From Amyelois transitella (Eukaryota > Arthropoda > Insecta > Lepidoptera > Pyralidae): DNA of 64,000 bases. The stretch covers positions 7,121,501 to 7,185,500 of the forward strand of contig NC_083505.1 of assembly GCF_032362555.1 (NCBI RefSeq), written 5' to 3'. Position numbers and translations under genes: made by a program. The notes beneath the pieces were generated by a model. The model saw only the letters and a program-made list of their open reading frames with translations. It had not been told where the DNA came from and ran no database searches. Below, piece after piece: positions 25,016-36,262 of this stretch; within the stretch, counting starts at the first letter, position 1, and every line of letters begins with the position of its first letter.

Positions 25016-27401
25016 GTAGGTACCTGACTGGTCTTCTTTTATGTTATAAATTTTATCTCTATCGATATAAGAGGTATTGAAGATAAATAACTAAGTACCT
25101 ACTGACTCGCACTAAGTTTCTTTATCACTTCTCTATATGATATCATAGAAGACGAAAACTTTGCATATGTTAATCGAAAACCTAATCTGTCAAAATAGCT
25201 ACATTTGATGGAAATCAGTTGAGCGATTTCAAAGTTACTAGGTATAGAAATTAGAGGAGCAACCCAAATTAAGCGAATATGCATGAGTGTCTACATGAAA
25301 GGGTTTCATTCATTGATTCAAATGTCTTGTACTGAAATTTATTTAACCTTTCAGTACTTATTGTACATATACATATATCTTGCTATAATTTTTTCTAGAA
25401 CAAATGTATATTTATAAAAAAATACAACAATGAGGAAAATAAATAATAAGCATTTAATAATTGATTGTAAAACTTGTTTTGCATTTTGCATTTATATTTC
25501 ACTTTTCTTATCTCGTCTGCATCTATAAAAATATGTGGTTTATCTTAGTCTGAGCATTGAAGAAATTTCTATCTTTAAGTTCTTTAAGCAATATCAACAC
25601 ATGACTATATATATATACAGCGAAATATTTGATTTGCCATCGCCATTAACTGTCCCGGGCACATACTCGGCTGCATATAACACAGGAATGCTGATCTAAT
25701 ACACATGTAGAGCCCATGTCAGATGGAGATTACTCTGACAAGGCATAAGATATTCCAGTCAAGTTTGCAGTGTTAGGCCGAATGTGGATTGACGCTTGTC
25801 TCATAATCTCTTGACTTATTTATCGACACACAGTCGAAACCATAGAAATATTTTTAAACAAAATATAACATATTCACAAAATCCCAAAAGTTCAAAGACA
25901 ATCGCGTATTTTTTAGTAGAAGTAACATACTTCCTTTTTCCTTGTTATAATTATCGCCGTGTCTGTGATTCAAACCGAACATAAAATTTTACGGGTCTAG
26001 TGCATTACCACTTGGATTGCATTGCATCTTGGCGTGTTCCAAGTTGCACCCGCATCCAAGAAGCTAGGGGTCCGCTTAGGTCGCACTACGCTAGTTAAAC
26101 AAATTGGAGGCTTTATCTTGGAAATTTTATCTCGTAAATTACCTTTCTTACAAAAAACAGAAAAAAGAAGTAATTTAAGTAATTTATAGCTTAATGAATA
26201 TCAGATTTTCCAGGAATTTTGTAATAATATTTAATTCAATTAATTTTAGAGTAATTAAAGTCAATAAAGTTCTACAACATTCTCTTACTTAAATCCCAAT
26301 TAGGTATTATACTCGTACTTAACTTATTGAGTAAACAGACATTAACTACTTTAATTATTCGGCGCTGTACTAAATTGCGCTAGTTAAATACTTCGCCCAT
26401 GGCTGTAGCGAAATCTAATGCATTCTGAACATTCCTCGTTTAATTACTTAATTCTATATTTGGAATCTCGAAATTTGCAATTCTTTCCTCAGTAACGTGA
26501 AGCCTCTTTAAGTATAAGAGAAGGAATATAAATGACATAGGCTCAGATAACTTAATCCTATTAATTCAATCAATTACCTGTTTTCAGATTAATATCTTTT
26601 AAGAAGTCAAAGAATAACGTATAATACAAATAACTTGGACTTCATAAAGCATCAGTTTGATCTAAGAGCACGAAATTTATTTGGCCAGAAACTAAACATC
26701 AATAGCATTACAGAAGTTAATATCTGCGATTTGAAATTATTTGTCGTCAAGTACTTTTCTTAGTTCATTGGTATTTTACATTCTGATTATGTGCTGTGCT
26801 CTCACGTTTTGTTGGTACCTATCTTCGAGTTCCCATATATATCGCCTCTGGCCTTTCGACAGACGATGCGCGCGCGGTTTGCGACATACCCATTTATATT
26901 TTACTTACTTCCCTGGTAACTCATTGTCATGTAGATGTCCGTCGTTTTAAATTTGTATTGTTCCGTGGTAGCCATGTTATTTATGAGTGACGTCATATTT
27001 TCTGCCATTTGGTTTATCAGTACTAAAGATCAGGCCACACAAATAGAGATGTTATTTAATTCCTCCCGAACCCTGATAATAAAGTTTAAAATTGATATCG
27101 TAAGTGAAAATTGCTACCCTTATTTATATTCCTAAGCAATTCAAAGGGATATTATACGCCCTTAGTGAACGCAATTTTCGTGAGCTAATATTGTGTGGGA
27201 TTGTTACTACGAGTATATTCATTTCAGTAGATACTTTAATAAAAAGCAATAAATATTAATCTTCAAGGACTGAATTGGGCATAAGCAGCATACCTATACA
27301 CGGATATAACATAGAATGTTAACTTATTATAATATTTCATGATAAGACAATGCTCGTAAATGATCGCATTTAACAATATTCTCATTTTTAAACCAAAGTT
27401 G
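25016..27401. other. Intergenic DNA, no gene supported
   Basis: AT-rich with short overlapping frames at 26,741-27,135 that lack motifs or splice support. No recognised repeat. Confidence 0.5.
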
Positions 27402-27612
27402 CCGTGTGGTGCCGTGTGCCGTGTGGTTCCCGGCATCAATAAAAAAAAGAATAGGACCACTCCATCTCGTTCCCATGGATGTTGTTAAAGACGACTAAGG
27501 GATAGGCTTATAAACTTGGGATTCTTCTTTTAGGCGACGGGCTAGCATCCTGTCACTATTTGAATCACAATCTACCCCGCAAGGGATATAGACGTGATTA
27601 TATGTATGTATT
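27402..27612 (+). mobile_element. SINE-A copy with internal deletion
   Basis: The 5' motif GCCGTGTGG is stuttered three times. It then reads CCCGGCATCAAT, GAATAGGACCACTCCATCTC, and continues to CTATTTGAATCACAATC. There it jumps directly to TACCCCGCAAGGGATATAG and the TATGTATGTAT tail, losing about 60 bp of the middle. Confidence 0.85.
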
Positions 27613-29244
27613 AAACCAAAGTTATTATACATATTTAATATGGAAACACATATCCCGCAAATTAACTTTTCACGAACAACAATGACAGCAAAGAAAATAG
27701 TATGCAGATTTCATTTCGGCCTCACAACAGCTGCCCCGCAGTGCAGTCGTAATATCTACATAGATATACCTACATCATTGCAATATGTGTATTAAATTCG
27801 TACATCGTCGTGGTTAGACGAAGCTGTGGTAATATTTCAATGCAATTCTACGACAAGCAAATCCGTGTCGTAAATGCACATACCGTAAACAGCGTCGCAC
27901 GTTTGCTCACAACGTGATTTATAATGCCTCCGCTTTCTTATTCAAATGTTTTAATGGTTCATGTGTTGCCTTGGTACGCCTCAATGTAACAAAGAAAAGA
28001 GTACACCATGTCTTCCTCCTTTATCAGAGGATTATTACCTAGTAAAGATAACAGAGTACTGACCCGTACCCGTTTCGGCTTTGTTCCAGAAACTCTTTAA
28101 TGATAAAATTCCCTAACACCTACTAAAAAGTTATTTTGGCCTTAAACTGATAAATGTCCGCCATCACCATTAGCGCTCTCTTATCACCTCTCATGAATAC
28201 CGGCTAAAGTATACTCTAACGGGGCAAAGCCCTTGGCCCATTACGACTTCCATAGAACCACATTCCAAATGTTGTTTATTATGTACCCAAAATGTTCCTA
28301 TAATATGCAATCGAGGTAATTTTTGTAGATCCGTAAACGAAACGGAAATCAATAAAACTTAATTAACTTACCTTTAATGGCTCTATATGTTGAAATATTA
28401 TTTATCGATATGAATGGTTTGATACGGATTATCTAAATCGATCTGATATCTACTGGTTTGTATAGCATATCACTCTGAACTACGCCGCCCACATTTGCAT
28501 CAATTTCGCAGTCCGAGCCCTGCCAAAAGATTCGCGAGTAATTTATAATTATCTTTTGTTATCAGAACTGGTGGTCCATGAGTTGGTAACTGGTGATACT
28601 GAATTGCTTAATTAATAAATATGTTTGTTTTTGTTTTGTCTGTAAATCTGTAGAATATCTTTTTCATTTGACCTACTTATCTATCAACATACAGCCGAAA
28701 ACACTAAACGGATTACGCCGGTTGTATTTTTAAAATAAAAGCTTTTCGTTAAATATTGAGGTAATCCCCGAAGTTTTTATTTTAGTAAGGTGTATTTTTC
28801 TGTCATGGACTTTTGGAAAATCCCATTGAAAAAAAAGACCCAGTGAAAATAAAATTTAAAAATAATACCATAATAAACGCATTAGTTTTGGTCATCATCC
28901 AAGAATCATACATACATATGAACCACCGACAAGCAGTTTTCACTTGTTAAGCGTTAGTAATCCCTAAGCTTTGCATATTGAAACAGAAAGCACTCAATGA
29001 ATAAGGAAGTTGGTATACCTGGTAAGAACTGAGAGACAAAGGCTTGGCTTACAAGTGATAACAACTTATGTCGAACATTCTGAATTGCATTATATTGTTT
29101 ATTTTAGCACACATCTACATATGTTTTTGGATATTTCGATGCAATTGCGTATTTTTCAGAGATTTTCTTTAAAGAAAAAATGCTTTCCTTTAGAAAACTT
29201 TTTTTCTTTTATATACCTACATATATTCCATATTAAAAAAAAAG
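27613..29244. other. Intergenic DNA, no gene seen
   Basis: No supported coding, RNA or repeat feature beyond AT-rich unique sequence. Confidence 0.5.
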
Positions 29245-29355
29245 TGCCGTGTGGTTCCCGGCATCAATAGAAAAAAAGAAAAGGACCACTCCATCTCTTT
29301 CCCATGGATGTCGTAAAAGGCGACTAAGGGGTAGGCTTATAAACTTGGGATTCTT
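29245..29355 (+). mobile_element. SINE-A, 3'-truncated copy
   Basis: GTGCCGTGTGGTTCCCGGCA to AACTTGGGATTCTTCTT, then an abrupt switch to unrelated sequence (ACAACAGGTGGACACC). Loss of the 3' end is unusual for a retroposed SINE, so this is a later break or recombination point. Confidence 0.85.
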
Positions 29356-31652
29356 CTTACAACAGGTGGACACCATAAAGCATTCTCTGTCAGTCGAATT
29401 CCGCAGTCGGATGGCCTGCACTTGGAATGAGTTATTAGAAGAGCGATCGAGCGCGGGTAGCCCTTGGAACTGGGAATCCGGACCGACAAAGTCATTAAAT
29501 AAGAACTAAACTTTGAACTTTAAAAAAACGTTAAACATTGTGATGTATGAAATTTTATTACAACAGGATTCTCAGAATCAACTTTTCTAAGTATATAAAA
29601 CTTGAAAAGAATGTAGTGTCTAGGTAAACTCACTTATTATATCAACGAAACCGTTACGACCTTTGACATTATACACATTAAAGATATTGGCTAGATATAA
29701 TTTACTGACTTTTGAATAAACCTAATTTCAGTCACGCTCGTATTATTATCCTAAGATCAACTCAGCATTTATCCGCTTAATTCATTAAAATGAGGTAAAT
29801 TGCCAATTAAGTAGCTAACTTTTGCAAATAGGAGACTAAACTGAGAGAACTGAATGTTTTAATAAACGTCGGCTTGAAAGTTACCGTAGTCAAATAACTC
29901 TTTTACGATGCGTCTTAAGGAAAATAACTTCAAAAATCATCGACCTGCGGAAGAAAAAATTTTAAATTTAACAATTTTCTACCCACAACCACTGCGAAAA
30001 CAAAGTCTTAGTAACAATAAAATAATAACTTTCCATGTGAAAACACCTACATGCAATCTGCACGGAGATTGAAAGGACTTTAAAAGTTGGCCAACTAAGC
30101 CTGACTTGGAACCGGGTTAGAAAGTCGCCATGTCCCAATTTGAGTTCCCCTCGACTCACATTACCTGGAAACTTCGCCAACAGTCTTGTCTGCCACGCTA
30201 GTTCACAAAATAAATAAAGGTTAGAATCTGCTTATCAATTTGACTTGAATCTTGTTATTAGAATGGAAAAACTAACTATGAGTGATTCTTTATATTAATT
30301 CAATGATTTGCAACGTACCTCAATGTCATAGTTCGTAAATAATGTCAGGAATATATTTTTTTATATCAAGGCGAAAAAGCAAAGGTTTCAAGATCTGTGC
30401 TCCAAAATTTTTGTGCCTAGGGTAGGTACCCCTACAACGACCGCATTCAATTTCTTTCATGACTGCAAGCTGCCGGCGTAGTTGCCAACTCTCTTTACCA
30501 CTTAATTTGTAAAGTTTGAACCTCAATTGCAAGACACAGCCCAATGGTTTTAACAAATTCAATATTTCTTAGTTAAAATAAAAAAGTGTGTATATAACAG
30601 CGATTTATCTTGTATTGTATCTATATAAAAGAGAAAACTAATATATATTGACTGACTGACAAATCAACGCTCATCCCAGACCTACTACTGCTTTAATTGT
30701 ATATGTATGTACACTGTACATACCTGTACATTGTACAGGTTTCATCTGGTCCAAGACGAGTAAGTATCTGTACTAAGACAGCAGATAATCCGAAATTCCG
30801 AATTTGCGAATTAATAGGATTAACGTTTTACGCGGGTGTAGATTTAAGTATTTTCTAGAAATATTTTATTCATAGAACTGAACACGTAGGATTACACAAG
30901 TACTGTAAGCTAGCGCTACGTTGAGGGTTATGTCACTAACACCAGCACGCTCTCTTGTTCTCTTAACCTATTTCAAGTGATTAACTAAACAAGTAAGTAC
31001 AGTTATTTTTACACTTAGTTTACCTACTTAATCTTCTTTATGGAATAGTAGAATGAAAAACACGTTAAGTTGTATTATGCTGAAGATCAATAAGGTTCAA
31101 TCAAATATGATATTAACGTATATGTATTTATTTCAACCTCCGCGATATTATTAGAAATTTCACATCTTTATCCATTACGGGGCAGATAGGGCCAGCAGTC
31201 TCTAACAGACTTGACTATGTAATTTCGGTGACGTCGATCATCCTGTTAAATTACTCGTATTGATGAAATGTAGAATCAAATATAATAACATCACTTGATT
31301 GACTACACCATGACTACATTTTCTTAACTCCTAGACCAGCAAGGGATATCATTATTTTAAAACAATAAAACAAGGATAACACAATAAAGAAACATTGGTT
31401 ACAATTAGTTTACGACTAGACTACTAAGCTACGACATTAGCTCTTAGCTATTAAGAATAAATGGCCGTTATAAAACCTACTTTTCTCAGTCAAATTATAC
31501 TGCAAAAATATATGGCGACCTCGAATCGGCTTAATTTTTTTATAAGTATGCTGAGAACGCCTGGGAATCTTTCATAACAACATTCGGAATTTAGAATACC
31601 CAAGGGGGAAATATAAAAAATATGTAGGTATATCTCTATTATTTCTAATCTT
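29356..31652. other. Intergenic DNA; possible retroelement-derived tail
   Basis: The first 150 bp after the SINE break (to 29,509) are GC-richer and open in one frame (VDTIKHSLSVEF, ACTWNELLEER). This may be a scrap of a non-LTR retroelement C-terminus but is too short to name. The rest shows nothing. Confidence 0.4.
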
Positions 31653-31912
31653 TGCCGTGTGGTTCCTGGCACCAATAGAAAAAGAATAGGACTACTCCAT
31701 CTCTTCCCCACGGATGTCGTAAAAGGCGACTAAGGGATTGGTTTATAAACTTAAGATTCTTCCTTTAGGCAATGGGCTAGCAACCTGTCACTATTTGAAT
31801 CTTAATTCTATCAAAAAGCCAAACAGCTGAACGTGGCCTTTCAGTCTTTTCAAGACTGTTGGCTCTGTCAACCCCGTAAGGAATATAGACGTGATGATAT
31901 GTATGTATGTTT
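31653..31912 (+). mobile_element. SINE-A, full-length copy
   Basis: This is the most complete plus-strand copy: GCCGTGTGGTTCCTGGCACC, AGAATAGGACTACTCCATC, GGATGTCGTAAAAGGCGAC, TTTAGGCAATGGGCTAGC, CTATTTGAATCTTAATTC, GAACGTGGCC, TTTTCAAGACTGTTGGC, AATATAGACGTGATGATATG and a TATG tail. Length is about 260 bp. Confidence 0.88.
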
Positions 31913-34900
31913 CTAATCTTAGTTAAAGGTACTAGATTGTTTTCTTGCTACTTAAGTTCAGTTCAAGCAACTTTTAAAAGATGATGCCTCATTATATTTC
32001 CAAGTGATTATACAATAATTTTCATACATGAATTGTTATTTTAGCTTACCTTACTTAAAATTTTTACAACCTGTCAAAAATATTAATCTTTAGAATCAAA
32101 ACTTAATATTCATTTAAATTATGATACCAAGGAGAAAATATTTCATACTTGAATTCATTTTAATTTTTACTATATTTTCGAATAGTATGCCTATATGTAT
32201 TCCAATAAAAATGTACCTACTTATACGAAAGTAGCTATGTTGAATATGGATCGTTATATCGTTTGAAGCGATCATTATTTTCACGGCTCGATGTAGGTTA
32301 TCTTTAATATCTGATATGAGATAAATGGACATTAGTTATGCACATAGTCCTGAATATAAACGAAATTAATACTTATTAGATAAAAAATATACGTAAGTAC
32401 GAACATAAAAATACTTTTTATACTTCTGATTTTCCTTGGCAATTTTCTGGAGTAAGTAAAAATAGGTAAGTAGATATAACAGTTATTAAATGAAGATTTA
32501 ATATTAAATCCTTACCGTTAAAAGGGCTACGAGGAAGTGGCCTATTTGCGGACAAGGGATCCTTGACGAAAGTAGGTAGTTGTATCACTATAATTTTTAC
32601 TTTAATCGTTGAATGCAAAAAAAAATCTGATCAAGCATTAAAATACATATTTTACTATATTTCAAACAAAGTTTTGTAGGCCGCTACACCATTAAAGTAT
32701 CACTACAAATAACAAAATAACAAAACGATGATATTAATATAAAAATACAATACACCAGGAAGCAGACGGATATCTATAAAATGTTTTACGAGATCGTAGG
32801 GAAAGTATGAACTCATAGTAATAATAAAAATGCGAATGGAAGTAAGAAGATAAGCTCCGACGTTTTCGAAAATAGAAGTCATATTATTTTCTTATTTCAA
32901 ACTTTGTCATTTAAGTTATGTTGCTATGTCAAACGTTAGGATATATTTTAATATTAATAAATGTAGAATGTTATGCTTCAGAATCACATCAATTAGGTGT
33001 AATTAATGTTTTATTAATTATAACAATAGGCAATAGCTGCACAACGTTTGATGTGATTCTAAGATGTAATAAAAAGGTTAAGATCTTAGGTTAGGTTAAT
33101 ATTTATAGGTAATTCAATTAAATATGTTTGGGATCGTAGGCAATAAAAGTACAAATCTTTGTAATTCGAAGGTAATCCTATTAGAATTAATCGAATTGTC
33201 TCCGCACGCTCCTCAGATAACTGAAACTTGATTACGACAGAATTCGTTATTCATATGTAAAAAAGATATGTATATTTTCCATAAGCTAAAATAATGTGCA
33301 GAAGGTAATATAAGTTTTTCATGACTAACTGAATTATTGCCAGACAAAGCAAATCCGACACTTCTTAGATTTTCTTATTTAGGCATCATTGAAGATTTAT
33401 GGAATTTCGCGGAAATGGAAAGAAACGAAAATTTGTGCTAAATAAGTACACAGTTGCGTTGTGAGTATAAGCTTATAGTACAAAACTTCATAAATGACAG
33501 GTAGATTTAATACCTTGTATAAACCGAAATAAGTACCTATAAGTAAAAATAATATTTTGCCTAACCTAGAATAGAAATTTAACTTTAACCTAAAAAGCCA
33601 AACTAAATGGATCGCAATGTACCTAATTAGTACGATGCGGAAGGCCCTCGTGGAACATACATAAGTGTTTTAAGGATAACACTTCATTAAGTATTCCTGC
33701 ATCGATTCAGTTTATCAATAGCATTGGGGAGCAGCATTAACATGAGCAACGCGGCGGCTGTCACGGTCAAAAGCGATCGAACTCTTCACGCCACAGAACA
33801 TTCATTGGTATTTAATCCACGATTTCGTTTTGATGTCCAATTTCCCACTACACTTGTTTGTTTGAGTCACATAATTCAAGGACGGTTATGGTGTAATACT
33901 TCAGGAACGTTAACTTACTTTTTTTATAAACTAAACTAAATAATGTCTTTCTAGAAACATAAACGTCTTCTAATGAACTTCTATATCGATTAATGAAAAG
34001 AGTCGAGTGAGTTTCTTGTAATATTTTAATCTTATTATCACTAACTTGTTTCAGGTTCATAATTTTTTCTCTCGACAAATTTACTGACGCTTATTAAAGT
34101 AAATCTATACACAATATCACTGCGAAAATTGATTGAGTATGCTGTATGTTATAGCGCCCCATTTATTTGGATAGCCGTTGGGCTGTGAAATAACTACCTA
34201 CGTGCTATCTACGACTGGTTATTATGAGTTTTTGTCTTTTTTTTGTATAAAATTTCAGTACGAATATTTAATTTAAATGCGGCTGCCTACTTTATTGTCA
34301 TAAATGAAGATTTCACTAATTTCCTCAATTTTTTGTTCTGTATAAAAATTTAAGCGTGTTAATTAATTAGGTATACGAGTATTTTTTTTATTTTGAGAAG
34401 TTTGTTACAATTTTTTTTTGTTTGAATGCAAAGTTAATACCAGCTTAAGATTTCCTGCACGTCTGAATTTCAGTTTCAATCGTATCATACTTTTAACGGC
34501 ACGTTGAACATTTCTGAATTCATTGAAATTCGTTTTTCGTTCTGCTGCCATGGGAATATCTAGAAAATATCTGAGAAAAATTGCTCGGTAAACTTTCCGA
34601 CGGGAAGCAGACTTACAAAACGTTATAATTTTTTTTTGTTCAATGTTTTATACACATATTACATTTACATTTAAAAATAATATCTGTTTGTTTGTATTGA
34701 GTGAGTACCTAATATTGTCATCGCGTGATGGTTTATGTTGTGGTTTCTATCGAGTAAAACCTCCATGGAGTTGGCCCACTATCACGATCCAGGAGTGGTA
34801 GTAATAAGTGATGGTTGTGGATTTTATTATGTACTTAGAACGACATTTGTCCGGAAGAGGCTTAGAAGAAAGGAACTAGTATTGATTGTAGGTTTTCCGT

Positions 34901-34954
34901 AACCGTAATAAGTTCATTTCGGTTAACTTTCAAATAAAATTATGTAAATAAAAA
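31913..34954. other. Intergenic AT-rich DNA, no gene supported
   Basis: It contains a 13-bp inverted repeat (32,980-32,992 with 33,048-33,060: AGAATCACATCAA/TTGATGTGATTCT). There is also an ATG-started GC-richer frame at 33,742 (MSNAAAVTVKSDR) that might be a chance frame or a stray exon. Neither is strong enough to call a gene. Confidence 0.45.
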
Positions 34955-35062
34955 TTAAAACTTGTTTTTGTTGGGCCTCGAACTTGGACCGCCGACTTCA
35001 CAGTCTCACGCGCCAACCACTGGACCATCTAGGCCGTTGCGTTGGTGTCGAAATTAAAGTAA

Positions 35063-35328
35063 ACTACATACATACATATGGTCACGTCTATATCCCTTGC
35101 CGGGTAGACAGAGCCAACAGGCTTGACAAGACTGAATGGCCACGTTCAGCTATTTAGCTTAATGATAGAATTGAGATTCAAATAGTGATAAGTTGCTCGC
35201 CCATCGCCCAAAAATGAATCCCAAGTTTGTAAGCCTATCCCTTAGTCGCCATTTACGACATCCATGGGGAAGAGCCATCTCTTGGTCCTATTCTTTTTTG
35301 TATTGTTGCCGGGTACCACACGGTACTA
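35063..35328 (-). mobile_element. SINE-A carried by the composite element
   Basis: Full-length reversed SINE-A bounded by the composite's tRNA-like part and its central block, in the same place as the 1793-2012 copy. Confidence 0.85.
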
Positions 35329-35418
35329 AAGTAGACTAACAAACCAAAAATCTATTTACGTGAGAATTACGCATGTTATGTCCGGCTAAACCAGAATATT
35401 ATCAAAAATATTTTTACA

Positions 35419-35677
35419 TACATACATATTGTCACGTCTATATCCCTTGCGGGGTAGACAGAGCCAACAGTCTTGAAAAGACTGAATGGCCACGTTCAGC
35501 TATTTGGCTTTATGATAGAATTGAGATTCAAATAGTGATAGGTTGCTAGCCCATCGCCTAAAAAAAAAGAATCCCAATATTGTAAGCCTATCCCTTGGTC
35601 GCCTTTTACGACATCCATGGGAAAGAGATGGAGTGGTCCTATTCTTTTTTTCATTGGTGCCGGGAACCACACGGCAA
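35419..35677 (-). mobile_element. SINE-A nested insertion
   Basis: Full-length reversed SINE-A from TACATACATACATATTGTCA to GTGCCGGGAACCACACGGC. It interrupts composite copy 2 at a point that is uninterrupted in copy 1 (near 1690-1720), which dates it as younger. Confidence 0.88.
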
Positions 35678-36262
35678 ATAAATTTTTACTTATATTTATA
35701 TGTTATAGGTATTATGCTGCTGTATAATGATAAATGACTTTGAATTTTAAATTTCGTAACTTATTTGCAGGCAAACTTATGCCTTGAGTTCATTCAAATG
35801 TCGATAACTTTTTTTTAGTGAACCGATTTTGATGAAACAAACTTTAAATGTTTTTCTGAGTTTATACATAGCAATTAGCGAAAGTTTCAAGTAAATCAGT
35901 TCAGTACTTTCGGAAATAATCGTGATCATACATTCAGACAGACAGACAAGAAATTAAAAAAATATATATATTTGCTTTCTATTATTCATTCGAAGTGTCC
36001 CTCTATCCAATTCAGTCAAAAATACTAGATGTACAGACAAAATATTTTTACTGTTTGTATGTATAGATTTATTTATAATAATATATTAAGGAAAGAAAAT
36101 AGAACTAGAAGGTACAAGGGCACTAAAATCTTCCAAATTATTCAATATCTCATTAACTATTTGATCGATTTTGTTCAAACTGCCATATTATTCCAAAGGA
36201 TTTCTTCTGTTTGAACGTCAATTATGTTTTAGATAGGACCGCTAACGGATTTCCGATGGCAT

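Larger units (their letters stand above)
34955..36067 (-). mobile_element. Composite Helitron/SINE element, copy 2
   Basis: Minus-strand start TCTATACATACAAACAGTAA at 36,067. It then follows the same order as 1333-2110: CTGTCTGTCTG block, AAAGTACTGAACTGATTTAC, GTTTGCCTGCAAATAAGT, GCATAACATGCGTAATTCTC-like block, SINE-A, and a tRNA-like end with TGGTCCAGTGGTTGGCGCG and GTCCAAGTTCGAGGCCC (about 34,976-35,045). It differs from copy 1 by an extra SINE-A inserted at 35,419-35,677, so the insertion post-dates the spread of the composite. Confidence 0.75.
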
